Source of the DNA: Janthinobacterium psychrotolerans
GTDB taxonomy: Bacteria > Pseudomonadota > Gammaproteobacteria > Burkholderiales > Burkholderiaceae_D
Direction: 5' to 3'
Assembly (NCBI RefSeq): GCF_001677885.1
Contig: NZ_LOCQ01000059.1
Coordinates: 124,001 to 188,000, forward strand
DNA: 64,000 nucleotides
Below are positions 37,665 to 47,419 of the stretch, one piece after another; within the stretch, counting starts at the first letter, position 1, and every line of letters starts with the position of its first letter. The notes under the pieces were generated by a model. That model ran no database searches. It was not told where the DNA came from and saw only the letters and a list, made by a program, of their open reading frames with translations. The position numbers and the translations under genes were made by a program.

Positions 37665-39545
37665 ATGCACACATTCGCCCTGCCTTCCGCCATGTCCATT
37701 CCGGACCCAGCGTTTCCTGCGAATGTGGCCTATCTGAAACCGCCGGCACCTTTCCCGGTGACAGTCGACGCCGACGATGTATTGCACGACATTCTCGCCG
37801 GACGCAAGCTCACGGCCCTGTTCCAGCCCATCATCCAGATGGCCAGCGGCGACATCATCGGCTACGAAGGCCTGATCCGGGGACCGTCGGACAGCCCGCT
37901 GCATGCGCCGATGAATCTGTTCAAGGTGGCGCGCGCCTGCGGCCTGACCCTGGAAGTGGAGCATCTGTGCCGGCAAGTGGTGCTGGAGCGCTTTGCGGAA
38001 CTGAATCTGCCGGGCAAGCTGTTCCTCAATGTCAGCCCGGAGTGCCTGCTGCTGCGCAATGCGCGCCATGGCGAAACTCTGGAATACATCGCGCAGATCG
38101 GCATCAACCCGGAACGGGTGATCATCGAGCTGACGGAAAACCAGCCCACCTATGATTACGAGCTGATGCGCGAAGCAGTGCTGCACTACCGTAACATGGG
38201 CTTCCAGATCGCCATCGACGACCTGGGCGAAGGGTTTTCCAGCCTGCGATTATGGTCGGAATTGCGGCCCGAATACGTCAAGATCGACATGCATTTTATC
38301 CAGGGTATCAATAACGACCCGGTGAAACTGCAGTTCGTGCGCTCGATCCAGGAGATTGCGGAAAAGTCGGGCACCCTGGTGATCGCCGAGGGCATCGAGG
38401 CGCAGACGGAATTGCTGGTCTTGCGCGATCTTGGCGTGGCATTCGGCCAGGGCTATCACCTGGGCCGGCCCAACGCGATGCCGGCGCGCGCACTGCCGGC
38501 CGAAGTGGTGCAGGCGCTGGGACGCCATGGCGTGGCCGTGTATCCGCAGCGCAGCAGCCTGGAAAAGAATGGCGCCAGCATCCGCAAGCTGCTGCACCGC
38601 GTGTCGTCGATCTCGCCAGCGAAAAACAACAACGAGGTCTACGAGATTTTCATGAAGGAACCCAAGCTCATGATCATTCCCGTGGTGGACAATGGCGTGC
38701 CGCTGGGTCTGATCAGCCGCTTCGACATGATCGACCACTTTGCCCGTCCCTACCAGCGCGAACTGTACGGCAAGAAATCGTGCAGCGTGTTCATGGACGC
38801 CAAGCCTCTGATCGCCGACCATGAAACCAGCCTGCAGGAACTGAGCTATACCATGGCGCAATCGGACGCGCATCACCTGTACAACGGTTTCATTATCACC
38901 GAGCACGGCCGCTACATGGGCATGGGCACGGGCCACGACCTGATGCGCGAAATCACGCAGATGCAGATCAACGCGGCGCGCTACGCCAATCCGCTCACGC
39001 AGTTGCCAGGCAATGTGCCGATCAACGAGCATATCGACCGCCTGCTGCACAGTGGCAGCCGTTTCTGGGTCTGCTATTGCGACCTCGACCATTTCAAGCC
39101 GTTCAACGACGTCTATGGCTACCGCAAGGGCGACGACGTGATACAGCTGACCGGTGAAATCCTCAGCGGCCATTGCGATCCGAACCGCGACTTTATCGGC
39201 CATATCGGCGGCGACGATTTCATGATCCTGTTCCAGAGCGAAGACTGGGAAACGCGCTGCCAGGCCATACTGGACGACTTCGCGGCCGCCATCCTGGCCT
39301 TCTACAGCGTGGACGACTGCGAACGCGGCGGCTACATCAGCGAAGACCGGCAAGGGAAAAAAGTGTTTTATTCCTTGATCAGCCTGTCGCTGGGCGTGAT
39401 CAAGGTGTCGGCGCACCAGTATTACACCCACCACCAGATCGCCACGCAGGCGGCCGAAGCGAAGCGGCAGGCGAAGAAAATCCACGGCAACAGCCTGTTC
39501 CTGGACCGGCGCCAGGCGGTGGCAAACTGCGCGGACTGCGCTTAA
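37665..39545 (+). CDS. cyclic-di-GMP protein with EAL, CBS pair and GGDEF domains
   Basis: About 626 residues in the order EAL, two CBS motifs, GGDEF. The EAL phosphodiesterase domain keeps its key residues: GYEGLIRGP, FLNVSPE, IIELTENQ, IAIDDLGEGFSSL, YVKIDMHF, IAEGIEAQTE and FGQGYHLGRP. The CBS stretch (KLMIIPVVDNGVPLGLIS, YNGFIITEHGRYMGMGTGHD) may sense adenylates. The GGDEF site is GGDDF, usually active; no RxxD inhibitory site is seen before it. There is no membrane segment. The start is uncertain because no ribosome site stands out; ATG 37692 is an alternative. Its stop shares TTAA with the Sel1 gene. Confidence 0.88.
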   Translation: MHTFALPSAMSIPDPAFPANVAYLKPPAPFPVTVDADDVLHDILAGRKLTALFQPIIQMASGDIIGYEGLIRGPSDSPLHAPMNLFKVARACGLTLEVEHLCRQVVLERFAELNLPGKLFLNVSPECLLLRNARHGETLEYIAQIGINPERVIIELTENQPTYDYELMREAVLHYRNMGFQIAIDDLGEGFSSLRLWSELRPEYVKIDMHFIQGINNDPVKLQFVRSIQEIAEKSGTLVIAEGIEAQTELLVLRDLGVAFGQGYHLGRPNAMPARALPAEVVQALGRHGVAVYPQRSSLEKNGASIRKLLHRVSSISPAKNNNEVYEIFMKEPKLMIIPVVDNGVPLGLISRFDMIDHFARPYQRELYGKKSCSVFMDAKPLIADHETSLQELSYTMAQSDAHHLYNGFIITEHGRYMGMGTGHDLMREITQMQINAARYANPLTQLPGNVPINEHIDRLLHSGSRFWVCYCDLDHFKPFNDVYGYRKGDDVIQLTGEILSGHCDPNRDFIGHIGGDDFMILFQSEDWETRCQAILDDFAAAILAFYSVDDCERGGYISEDRQGKKVFYSLISLSLGVIKVSAHQYYTHHQIATQAAEAKRQAKKIHGNSLFLDRRQAVANCADCA

Positions 39546-40924
39546 CAGTCAGGCGCAGGCGCGCGAGCACGCTTCCATTGCAGGGTCAGCGCGTGGGCAC
39601 GGCCCAGGTCGTCGGTCGACAGCTTGCGCGCATAGCCGGCAACGGCGCCGCCGGCCGTGCTGTCGCCGCTCTCGGCCGCCAGCGCCACCCACATATAGGA
39701 GCGCACCGGGTCCTTCGGCACGCCGCGCCCGCTGTTGTACATGCCGCCCAGGTTGTACTGGGCCAGCGCATGGCCCTGCTCGGCCGCACGCGCATACCAG
39801 TGCACGGCCATGTCGTCGTCCTGCGGCACGCCATGGCCGTTCGCGTACATCACGCCCAGGTTGTTCTGCGCGCTGGCGTCGCCCTGGTCGGCCGCCTTGC
39901 GGTACCAGCGCACGGCACGCGCCGGATCGTGCGGCACGCCCTGGCCGTTGGCGTACAGCACGCCCAGGTTGAACTGCGCGTTGGCCGCGCCCTGCTCGGC
40001 CGCCTTGCCATACCACTCGACGGCCTCGCGCACATTGCGCGCCACGCCGCGCCCGCCGGCCAGCATGCCGCCCAGGTTGTACTGCGCCGAGCAATGGCCC
40101 TGGCGCGCGGCGCGGCGGTACCAGGCCACGGCGCGCGCCTCGTCCTGGTCCACGCCCTGGCCGCGCGCCAGCATCAGGCCCAGGCTGAACTGGGCGTCGG
40201 CGTCGTCCTGCTCGGCGGCGCGCAGCAGCCAGGCGTAGGCGCGCAACTGGTCCAGCGCCACGCCGACGCCTTGCCCGTAGGCCACGCCGAGCTGGCGCTG
40301 CGCCACCGCCAGACCTTGCGCGGCGGCCTGGCGGAACCAGGCCACGGCCTGGGTATCGCTTTGCATCACGCCCTGGCCGCGCTGGTAGGCCAGGCCCAGG
40401 TTCAGCTGGGCCTGCGGGTCACCCTGCAGCGCGGCCTTGCGAAACCAGGCCAGCGCCAGCGCATCGTTCTTTTTTGCCCCCAGGCCGCGGGCGTAGGCTT
40501 CGCCCAGCAGCGACTGGGCGCTGGCCACGCCCTGTTCGGAGGCGCGGTAGAACCAGGCCAGCGCCAGCTCGTCGCTTTGCAGCACGCCGCGCCCCTTGCG
40601 GTACATCTGGCCCAGGTTCTGCTGCGCCGAGGCGTCGCCCTGGGAAGCGGCGCGCAAAAACCACTGCGCCGCTTCCTCGTCGCTCTGCGCCACGCCGCGG
40701 CCGTGGTAATACATGGCGCCCAGGTGGTTTTGCGCAAACGCCAGCCCCTGCAGCGCGGCCAGACGCAGCCAGACAAAGGCGCGCGCGTCGTCGTGCCTGA
40801 CGCCCTCGCCTTTTTTATACATCAGTCCCAGGTTGAATTGTGCGTAAGCATTGCCTTGTTCGGCCGCCGTGCGAAACCAGATATAGGCCTGGTGACTGTC
40901 TCTTGCCGTATGGTGCTTGTCCAT
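39542..40924 (-). CDS. Sel1-repeat protein (about 11 repeats)
   Basis: A 460-residue tetratricopeptide-like protein made of about eleven 36-residue Sel1 repeats of the form AxxWYRKAAEQGxAxAQxNL, then GxMYxxGxGVxxDxxR, with a short C-terminal cap. There is no signal peptide. Sel1 proteins act as scaffolds in signalling or protein-protein contacts. AGGGGA lies five bases before ATG 40924, which decides the start. It is convergent with the EAL-CBS-GGDEF gene and overlaps it by four bases, so a regulatory link is possible but unproven. Confidence 0.9.
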   Translation of the reverse strand: MDKHHTARDSHQAYIWFRTAAEQGNAYAQFNLGLMYKKGEGVRHDDARAFVWLRLAALQGLAFAQNHLGAMYYHGRGVAQSDEEAAQWFLRAASQGDASAQQNLGQMYRKGRGVLQSDELALAWFYRASEQGVASAQSLLGEAYARGLGAKKNDALALAWFRKAALQGDPQAQLNLGLAYQRGQGVMQSDTQAVAWFRQAAAQGLAVAQRQLGVAYGQGVGVALDQLRAYAWLLRAAEQDDADAQFSLGLMLARGQGVDQDEARAVAWYRRAARQGHCSAQYNLGGMLAGGRGVARNVREAVEWYGKAAEQGAANAQFNLGVLYANGQGVPHDPARAVRWYRKAADQGDASAQNNLGVMYANGHGVPQDDDMAVHWYARAAEQGHALAQYNLGGMYNSGRGVPKDPVRSYMWVALAAESGDSTAGGAVAGYARKLSTDDLGRAHALTLQWKRARAPAPDC

Positions 40925-41111
40925 GTCGTCCCCTCGCTCGCCTTGCGATGACACGAGACGGCCAGGCACGGCAGTCCGCAACGGCAACATCGCTGATGGA
41001 GTGCATTGTAAATTCAGGGGACCGGGCAGGCTTGAGCGAACTCAAAGGTAATAATAAAATTACATCTACTTGACCAGTTCGCCTTAAGAACGGGCGAGGG
41101 TCATCCCGGGC

Positions 41112-41741
41112 TCAACGCCGTCCCGGATGTTTCTGCAGGTACTGCGGCACCTTGGCGGCGGCCAGCTTGTTCAGCGACACCAGCAGGTCGGCGTCGACGC
41201 CGTCGATGCCATAATTGCTGCGCAAATGGCGGCCGATATGGATCAGCACCTGGGCGGCCACTTCCGCATCGGACTCGGCGCGGTGGGCCGCGCTCTTGAA
41301 GGCGATGCCCAGCTGGCCGGACAGCAAACCGAGCTTGTAGCTGGACAAGCCGGGAAACACGCGGCGCGACAGTTTCAACGAGCACACCAGCGCGCGGTGC
41401 GCCGGCGCCAGGTCCAGCCGGGCGCTTTCGGCGCGCAGGAATTTTTCATCGAAGCTGGCGTTATGGGCCGACAAGGCGTCGTTGCCGATAAAGTCCAGCA
41501 ACTGCGGCACCACTTCGGCCACCGGCGGCGCCTTGTCGACCATCGCCTGGGTAATCCCCGTCAATCCCGTGATAAACGACGGAATGCGCGCATTGCAGTT
41601 GATCAGGCTGACATAACGGTCGGTGATCCGCCCGCCTTCGATGCGCAGCGCCGCCACCTCCGTGATGCGGTCGCCCATCTCGGGCGACAAACCGGTGGTT
41701 TCAAAGTCGATCATGACGATCGGTTGCTCAAACACATGCAT
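41112..41741 (-). CDS. DEDDh 3-prime to 5-prime exonuclease (DnaQ-like)
   Basis: A 209-residue exonuclease of the RNase T / Pol III epsilon superfamily. ExoI, ExoII and ExoIII motifs are VMIDFETTGLSP (Asp, Glu near residue 12), LSAHNASFDEKFL (~93) and AAHRAESDAEVAAQVL (His and Asp, ~155). It likely trims single-stranded DNA or RNA. The C-terminus lacks the clamp-binding motif of replicative epsilon that I would recognise. Confidence 0.88.
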   Translation of the reverse strand: MHVFEQPIVMIDFETTGLSPEMGDRITEVAALRIEGGRITDRYVSLINCNARIPSFITGLTGITQAMVDKAPPVAEVVPQLLDFIGNDALSAHNASFDEKFLRAESARLDLAPAHRALVCSLKLSRRVFPGLSSYKLGLLSGQLGIAFKSAAHRAESDAEVAAQVLIHIGRHLRSNYGIDGVDADLLVSLNKLAAAKVPQYLQKHPGRR

Positions 41742-41857
41742 GGGCGGGCTTTCTCGGGGGCGGCGGTGGGTACATCAATAAAATGCTCAGGGCAAGGCGC
41801 CGCGTTGCAGACAGTACGATAGTACGGCAAGACGCGGCAACGCTGCCATGGGCATTT

Positions 41858-43108
41858 TTAACCGAATTTGCGCACTGCGTCGAGCGCCAGACCGGCCCCA
41901 ATGCTGCCGAACAGATCGCCTTCCACCTTGCGCGCCGACGGCACCAGGGCCGCGATTTTTTCGCGCAGCAGGCGCACGCCGCTCGAGCCGCCCGTAAAGA
42001 ACACGGTGTCGACCGCTTCCGGCGCCACGCCGGCGTCGCGCAGCAAACGCAGCACGGTCTCCTCCACGCTGCCGCACAGGTGGCCGATGGCCTCGTCGAA
42101 CTGGGCGCGCTGGAGCAGCAGGTTTTGCGCCGGCGACAAACGGTCCAGTTCGAGCCGCACTTCCTGCGCGTCGGACAGCGCGATCTTGCCTTCTTCCACC
42201 TTCATCGCCAGCCAGTGGCCGGCGCGCTCGTCGATCAGCTTTTGCAGGCGTTTGACCTTATCTTGCTCGCGCGCATCGCGGCACACATCGGCCAGCTGCA
42301 CCCAGATCTTCTTGGTATAGGCCAGGTTGATGGTGTGCCAGGTGGCCAGGTTGAAATAATAGCTGGATGGCACTTCGCTGTTGTTGTTCAGGCGGCTGCC
42401 ATAGCCGAGCAGCGGCATGACGGACGACAGGCTCAGGTATTTATCGAAGTCGGTGCCGCCGATATGCACCCCGCCGGTGGCCAGGATATCTTCGCGGCGC
42501 TCGGTCTTCCTGGCGCGCTCGGGCGACAGGCGCACCAGCGAAAAGTCAGAGGTGCCGCCGCCGATGTCGGCGATCAGCACCAGTTCTTCGCGGTCGATCT
42601 GCGACTCGTAGTCAAACGCCGCGGCGATCGGTTCGAACTGGAAAGCCACGTCCTTGAAACCGACCGAGCGTGCCACTTCGGCCAGGGTGTCCTGCGCCAA
42701 CTGGTCGGCCTGGGCGTTGTCATCGATAAAGAACACGGGACGGCCAAACACGGCCGAGCTGAATTCGCGGCCCGCCGACTGCTCGGCGCGCTTTTTCACT
42801 TCGCCAATAAATTGCGACAACAGCAAGCGGAATGGAATGGCGCGGCCGCCCACTTCCGTCTGGCCGTCGATCAGGCTGGTGCCGAGCAGGCTTTTGAGCG
42901 AGCGCATCAAACGGCCTTCGTAGCCGGCCAGGTAGCCGGCCAGGGCGGCGCGGCCAAAGCTCACCTCCTCGTCTTCCGCATTGAAGAACACCACCGACGG
43001 CAGGGTAGGCTTGCCATCTTCCAGGCTGAGCATGGTGCTCTGCCCTGGACGCGCCCAGCCTACCGTGGAATTTGACGTACCGAAATCGACGCCGCAAGCA
43101 TTGGCCAT
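41858..43108 (-). CDS. Hsp70-family protein (YegD-like)
   Basis: A 416-residue actin-fold ATPase. It shows the N-terminal phosphate-1 motif CGVDFGTSNSTVGWA, FEPIAAAFDYES, the phosphate-2 motif LVLIADIGGGTSDFSLVRL and the adenosine motif VFFTGGSSGVRLLREKIAAL. It lacks the substrate-binding domain of DnaK, as in YegD. GGAAGGG before the ATG is a good ribosome site. The role is not known. Confidence 0.85.
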   Translation of the reverse strand: MANACGVDFGTSNSTVGWARPGQSTMLSLEDGKPTLPSVVFFNAEDEEVSFGRAALAGYLAGYEGRLMRSLKSLLGTSLIDGQTEVGGRAIPFRLLLSQFIGEVKKRAEQSAGREFSSAVFGRPVFFIDDNAQADQLAQDTLAEVARSVGFKDVAFQFEPIAAAFDYESQIDREELVLIADIGGGTSDFSLVRLSPERARKTERREDILATGGVHIGGTDFDKYLSLSSVMPLLGYGSRLNNNSEVPSSYYFNLATWHTINLAYTKKIWVQLADVCRDAREQDKVKRLQKLIDERAGHWLAMKVEEGKIALSDAQEVRLELDRLSPAQNLLLQRAQFDEAIGHLCGSVEETVLRLLRDAGVAPEAVDTVFFTGGSSGVRLLREKIAALVPSARKVEGDLFGSIGAGLALDAVRKFG

Positions 43109-43287
43109 GTCGACCCTTCCCTGAATAAAGGGGCGTCATGCTACCAGAAAGCGATCTCTTGCACCAGAAAAATAAGCACGGCTGCCGGCTTGCGCGACAA
43201 GCTTGCTCTGCATCAAAGGCTGACGATGGCTAAAAGCTACTCTTAGGAAATTAATGCAAAGCAACTATACCGTTCCTGGAGACCGCC

Positions 43288-45306
43288 GTGATCCCGAGCC
43301 GACTGCGCCGCCATACCTTGCCATTGTTTATCGCGATCCTGCTGAACGCCTGCGGGGGTGGCTCCGCCGATCCACAGCCCACCGGCGGCTGCACCCTGCA
43401 AAGTACCGGCGGCTGCGGCGGCACCCTGCCCGCCCCGGTCGTCCCTCCAGTGACCACGCCGCTCACCCCGCCCGATCCGGCCAGCCTGGCCAGCTCCGTG
43501 CGGCTGCTGTTTTCCAGCACCGAGTTGCCTTCGAGTGGCGTGGCCGGCAGCGAAGTAGGGGTGACCGCGCTGGTGAAAGACGCCGCCAACCTGGCCTTGC
43601 CAAACGCAAAGATCAGCTTTGCCGCCGACTCCGGCCTGCTGGCCAGCGTCGATGCGGTGACCGACAGGAACGGCCAGGCGCGCGCCGTGCTCGGCACCGG
43701 TGGCGACAAGCATAATCGCAGCATCAAGGTCACGGCCAGGGTCGGCAGCCAGGCTGGCAGCGGCGCGGTGGCGGTGACCGGCACCACGGTACAACTGGCC
43801 GGCCCGTCCTTGCTGGCCACCGGACAGCAGGCGGATCTGGTAGTGACCGTGCGCGACTCGGCGCGCCAGCCCGTCAGCGGCGCGGCCATCCGCTACAGCG
43901 GCAATGGCGCCACCGGCCTCACAGTCAGGGATGGCGCGGCGACGGTGAGCAATGCGCAAGGCCAGCTGCTGCTGCGCCTGGCCGCTGGCGCGCCGGGCAA
44001 CAATGCGGTGTCGGCCAGCGCGCTCGGCGCCTCGGTCTCGCATGCCTACACGGTGGCCGGCGGCGAACTGCGCCTCAGTCCCGCCGTCGGCCTGGACGCC
44101 AGTGGCGCGGAACTGCCGCAGGAAGTGCCGGCGATGGCCTGCCAGCCCATCGATGTGCGCTACGAGTCCGGTGGCGTGGCGCGCACCGGCAGCGCCAGCC
44201 TGTCCACCTCGCGCGGTACTTTACATGCGGACAGCGCCTGCGCCGCGGTCCTGCCGTCCAGCCTGATCTTTACCAATGGCAGCTTGCCGACCAGCTATGT
44301 GCGCTCGGCCTACGCGGGCATGGCCACCATCACGGCGGCGGTTGCCGGCGGCCCCACGGCGCAGACGCGGCTGGAATTCATTGCCCCACTGAGCTCGGCC
44401 AGCAAGCTCAGTGTGCAAGCCGGTCCGGCCGTGCTGGGTCCGAACGCCTTTGGTGCCACCGACAGTATCGCCACCATCAGCGCCGTGGTGCGCGATGGCG
44501 CCGCCAACAATCTGGTCAAGCATGCGCCGGTGCTGTTTACCATCCTCAGCGACGCCAGCGGCGGCTACCTGCGGCAAACGGGGCGCGTGCTGACCGATGC
44601 CGGCGGTCTGGCGCAAGCCGTCTACGTGGCCGGTCCGGCCGACAGCGGGCGCGACGGCGTGCTGATCCAGGCCAGCATCGACGGTGCCAGCCAGGCCGCC
44701 GCCACCGCGCAAGTGCGCCTGACGGTGGCAAAAAAAGCCTTGTCGATCAAGTTTGGCACCGGCAACAACGTGCGCGAATATTCCTCCAGCGTCTTGCAGA
44801 AGGACATTGCCGTCTTTGTTTCCGACAGCGCCGGCAATGCCGTCGCGGGCGTGGCCATCACGGCGGCCGGCTGGCCCAGCCGCTACGGCAAGGGCTATTT
44901 TGTGTGGGAGGCGGACAAGCCCGATTTTCCCGACACGGGCGCCTGGCGCCTGGCCTTGCCCCGCTACAGTTGCGCCAATGAAGACGTGCTGCGCAACGGC
45001 ATCTTTGAATTGGCCTACGACCTGAATGGCAATGGCGTGCTGGACCCCGGCATCGCGCTGACGGTCAGCGCCAGCGGCCAGACCGATGCACTGGGCCTGG
45101 CTACCGTCACCATCAGCTATCCGCGCAATTATGGCGCATGGCTGCAACTGGCGTTGAGCGTGCGCGGCAGTGTCGCCGGCACGGAAGCGGCGTCGACCAT
45201 GGAAATCACGCTACCGACCCTGTCCACGGATTTCAGCGTGCGCCGCGTGCCGCCACCGGGCCAAACCAGCCCCTATGGCACGGGCAGCTGCGATAGCGCG
45301 CAATGA
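43288..45306 (+). CDS. Ig-like (Big_1-type) domain lipoprotein
   Basis: A 672-residue envelope lipoprotein. The N-terminal LFIAILLNACGGG lipobox gives Cys22 as lipidation site. Repeated bacterial Ig-like domains follow (VTALVKDAANLALPNAKISF, TVRDSARQPVSGAAIRY, VFVSDSAGNAVAGVAITAAG). The GTG start at 43288 has GGAG seven bases upstream. Such proteins are cell-surface stalks or adhesins. No partner gene lies beside it. Confidence 0.8.
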   Translation: MIPSRLRRHTLPLFIAILLNACGGGSADPQPTGGCTLQSTGGCGGTLPAPVVPPVTTPLTPPDPASLASSVRLLFSSTELPSSGVAGSEVGVTALVKDAANLALPNAKISFAADSGLLASVDAVTDRNGQARAVLGTGGDKHNRSIKVTARVGSQAGSGAVAVTGTTVQLAGPSLLATGQQADLVVTVRDSARQPVSGAAIRYSGNGATGLTVRDGAATVSNAQGQLLLRLAAGAPGNNAVSASALGASVSHAYTVAGGELRLSPAVGLDASGAELPQEVPAMACQPIDVRYESGGVARTGSASLSTSRGTLHADSACAAVLPSSLIFTNGSLPTSYVRSAYAGMATITAAVAGGPTAQTRLEFIAPLSSASKLSVQAGPAVLGPNAFGATDSIATISAVVRDGAANNLVKHAPVLFTILSDASGGYLRQTGRVLTDAGGLAQAVYVAGPADSGRDGVLIQASIDGASQAAATAQVRLTVAKKALSIKFGTGNNVREYSSSVLQKDIAVFVSDSAGNAVAGVAITAAGWPSRYGKGYFVWEADKPDFPDTGAWRLALPRYSCANEDVLRNGIFELAYDLNGNGVLDPGIALTVSASGQTDALGLATVTISYPRNYGAWLQLALSVRGSVAGTEAASTMEITLPTLSTDFSVRRVPPPGQTSPYGTGSCDSAQ

Positions 45307-45478
45307 ACGCCACGGCACGGCGTCCTTGCCAGCAGCATCATATTTGCCACATTCATAAGAAACAGTCTTGCCATTAAGCAATCTTTTACGCTATGCTCAC
45401 CGTCCGACCTGGCCGACGAGCAATAAAAGCGACCAGTACCGCAAGACGACCCCGGGACAGGTGGCGAGCCAGAATACC

Positions 45479-46567
45479 ATGCGAAAAAAGACGATCGTTG
45501 AAAGCCGGACCCTGAACAGCGCCGGGGATGGCGCCGCGCGCCGTGTCACCTCCTACGACGTGGCGCTGCTGGCCGGCGTGTCGCAATCAGCCGTGTCGCG
45601 CAGCTTCAAGCCGGGCGCCAGCGTGTCGCCCGCCACCCAGGGCAAGGTGATGCGGGCGGCCAGCGCGCTCGACTATATTCCGAACGCGGCCGCGCGCAGC
45701 CTGTCGACGCGCCGCTCCAACCTGGTGGCCGTGATCGTCTCCAGCCTGGCCAATCTGTATTATCCGCAAGTGCTGTCCGGCCTGAGCGAGCAGATCGCGC
45801 GCCAGGGCAAGCGCTTGCTGCTGTTTACGCTGGAGCGCGAGGCCGATGTCGGCAAGGTGCTGTGCGATGTCTGGCAATATCAGGTCGATGGCGCCATCGT
45901 CGCGGCCTGGCTGTCCGACGAGCAACTGGCCGAATTTACCCGCCGCAAAGTGCCGCTGGTGCTCTACAACCGCTGCCCGCGCGGCCATGACGTGCACGCC
46001 GTGCTGTGCGACCAGGCCGACGCGGCGCGCCTGCTGGTGTCGCGCCTGGCCGAGGCCGGCCACCGCCAGTTCGCCATGATCGACGGCCCCGGCGACTCGG
46101 CCACGGCGCAGGAACGCAAGTCCGGCATGGTCGAACGGCTGCTGGAACTGGGCCTGCCGGCGCCGGTGGTGGTCAGCGGCAACTATGACTATGCCAGCGG
46201 TGGCCAGGGCTTGCGCAAGATTATCGACCGCCTGGGGCGGGTACCGGACGCGGTTATCTGCGGCAACGACATCATGGCCATCGGCTGCCTGGACACGGCG
46301 CGCCACCAGTTGGGCATACAAGTGCCGCTGAGCATGTCGGTGGCGGGCTTCGACGCGCTGGAGGCTTCGGGCTGGCTCAGCTACGACGTCACCACCCTGC
46401 GCCAGCCGATACAAAAAATGGCGGCTGACGCCGTTGCCATGCTGGAACGGCGACAGGGCAAGGCCGAAAGCCGGCGCTATATGTCCTGCCTGATCGAGGG
46501 CAGCACGGCGCGCCTGACAAGCGAGCCCGGCTACCCGGGCCAGCGCCAGGGTTTGCGCGCGGCCTGA
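45479..46567 (+). CDS. LacI-family transcriptional regulator
   Basis: A 362-residue regulator. The N-terminal helix-turn-helix is TSYDVALLAGVSQSAVSRSF, followed by the hinge YIPNAAARSLSTRRSNLVAV. The periplasmic-binding-protein-like sensor domain follows (VIVSSLANLYYPQVLSGLSE, VDGAIVAAW, VAGFDALEASGWLSYDVTTL). The effector is probably a sugar or related compound. No sugar operon is adjacent, so its targets are elsewhere. The ATG at 45479 is the best start. Confidence 0.88.
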   Translation: MRKKTIVESRTLNSAGDGAARRVTSYDVALLAGVSQSAVSRSFKPGASVSPATQGKVMRAASALDYIPNAAARSLSTRRSNLVAVIVSSLANLYYPQVLSGLSEQIARQGKRLLLFTLEREADVGKVLCDVWQYQVDGAIVAAWLSDEQLAEFTRRKVPLVLYNRCPRGHDVHAVLCDQADAARLLVSRLAEAGHRQFAMIDGPGDSATAQERKSGMVERLLELGLPAPVVVSGNYDYASGGQGLRKIIDRLGRVPDAVICGNDIMAIGCLDTARHQLGIQVPLSMSVAGFDALEASGWLSYDVTTLRQPIQKMAADAVAMLERRQGKAESRRYMSCLIEGSTARLTSEPGYPGQRQGLRAA

Positions 46568-46577
46568 ATCCTGCGGG

Positions 46578-47006
46578 TCAGCCGAAAAACTTGCCCTTCA
46601 ATAAATTCAACCCCTGCGCCATCAGGTCGTTGCCTTCAGGCACTTGGCCGTTCGGTGTCAGGTGATCGATCAGCTGCGGCAGCAGCGCCGCCAGGCCGCC
46701 TGAAGCGGCATCGGCCGGCAGGCCCAGTTTGGCGGCGACCCGGGTGATGGTGTCGGCGCCCAGCGCGCCCTGTACCTGCTCGCCCGACACCGACGCATTC
46801 GCGCCCGTGCCGATCCAGCTGGCCACCTGGTCCTGCAAGCCGCTTTCCTGGAATTTCTGCAGCAGGCCCTGCAAGCCGCCATGCTGGTTGATCAGCTCCA
46901 TCACGCTGGCCAGCAAGCCTGACTGGCCCGCCGCCGCGCCCGCCGCTTCTTTATTGTTTCCCAGCATATCGATGGCCTGTCCCGCCAGTTGATCAAACAG
47001 TCCCAT
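46578..47006 (-). CDS. YidB-like (DUF937) protein
   Basis: A 142-residue protein beginning GLFDQLAGQAIDMLGNNKEA and containing VMELINQHGGLQGLLQKFQE, VSGEQVQGALGADTI and LPQLIDHLTPNGQVPEGNDL, typical of YidB/DUF937. AGGAGA at six bases decides the ATG at 47006. Function unknown; soluble and probably alpha-helical. Confidence 0.85.
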   Translation of the reverse strand: MGLFDQLAGQAIDMLGNNKEAAGAAAGQSGLLASVMELINQHGGLQGLLQKFQESGLQDQVASWIGTGANASVSGEQVQGALGADTITRVAAKLGLPADAASGGLAALLPQLIDHLTPNGQVPEGNDLMAQGLNLLKGKFFG

Positions 47007-47155
47007 GATGTTCTCCTGTATCGTCCGGCAGGGAACGCCCCTGCCCTGCATGATTGTACTGTGTCCTGCGGCGCCGTTCCTCGCGCACGTGCGCCATGCC
47101 ACTTGAGAAAATATTATGATGGCTCTTTCAGCATGACTTGATTGGAGAATATGCC

Positions 47156-47419
47156 ATGGCCGCGACCGTTGCCGACTTTCTCTTGCAGCGCCTGCATGAA
47201 TGGGGCGTGGAACGCGTGTTCGGCTATCCCGGCGATGGCATCAACGGCGCCTTTGGCCGCCAGCACCAGGCCATCTTCAGCTGCGCCTCGGGCCCGTCCG
47301 CCAACCGGCATGCGCGCGAGGTCCAACTGCGCCGCGGCATGAAGGCCAGCCTGTCGGGCGGCCTGGCCCGCATCAAGGAAACCCGGGATCGCTGCTTGCC
47401 GCCGCAGGAGGGCCGCTGA
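47156..47419 (+). pseudogene. N-terminal remnant of a thiamine-diphosphate enzyme fused to foreign tail
   Basis: An 87-residue frame whose first ~34 residues (ATVADFLLQRLHEWGVERVF, GYPGDGINGAFG) match the start of pyruvate-oxidase/acetolactate-synthase-like TPP enzymes, which are normally ~550-600 residues. The following ~50 residues (QAIFSCASGPSANRHAREVQ and on) do not continue that fold. The rest of the enzyme is missing. The stop overlaps the next start as TGATG, and GGAGGG for the next gene lies in the tail, so the tail probably comes from a former upstream partner of that gene. It looks like a deletion scar. Confidence 0.7.

Noticed and set aside
39173-40951. A 592-codon plus-strand frame over the Sel1 gene
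   Set aside because: Shadow of the repeated Sel1 codons; repeats in it follow the Sel1 units exactly.
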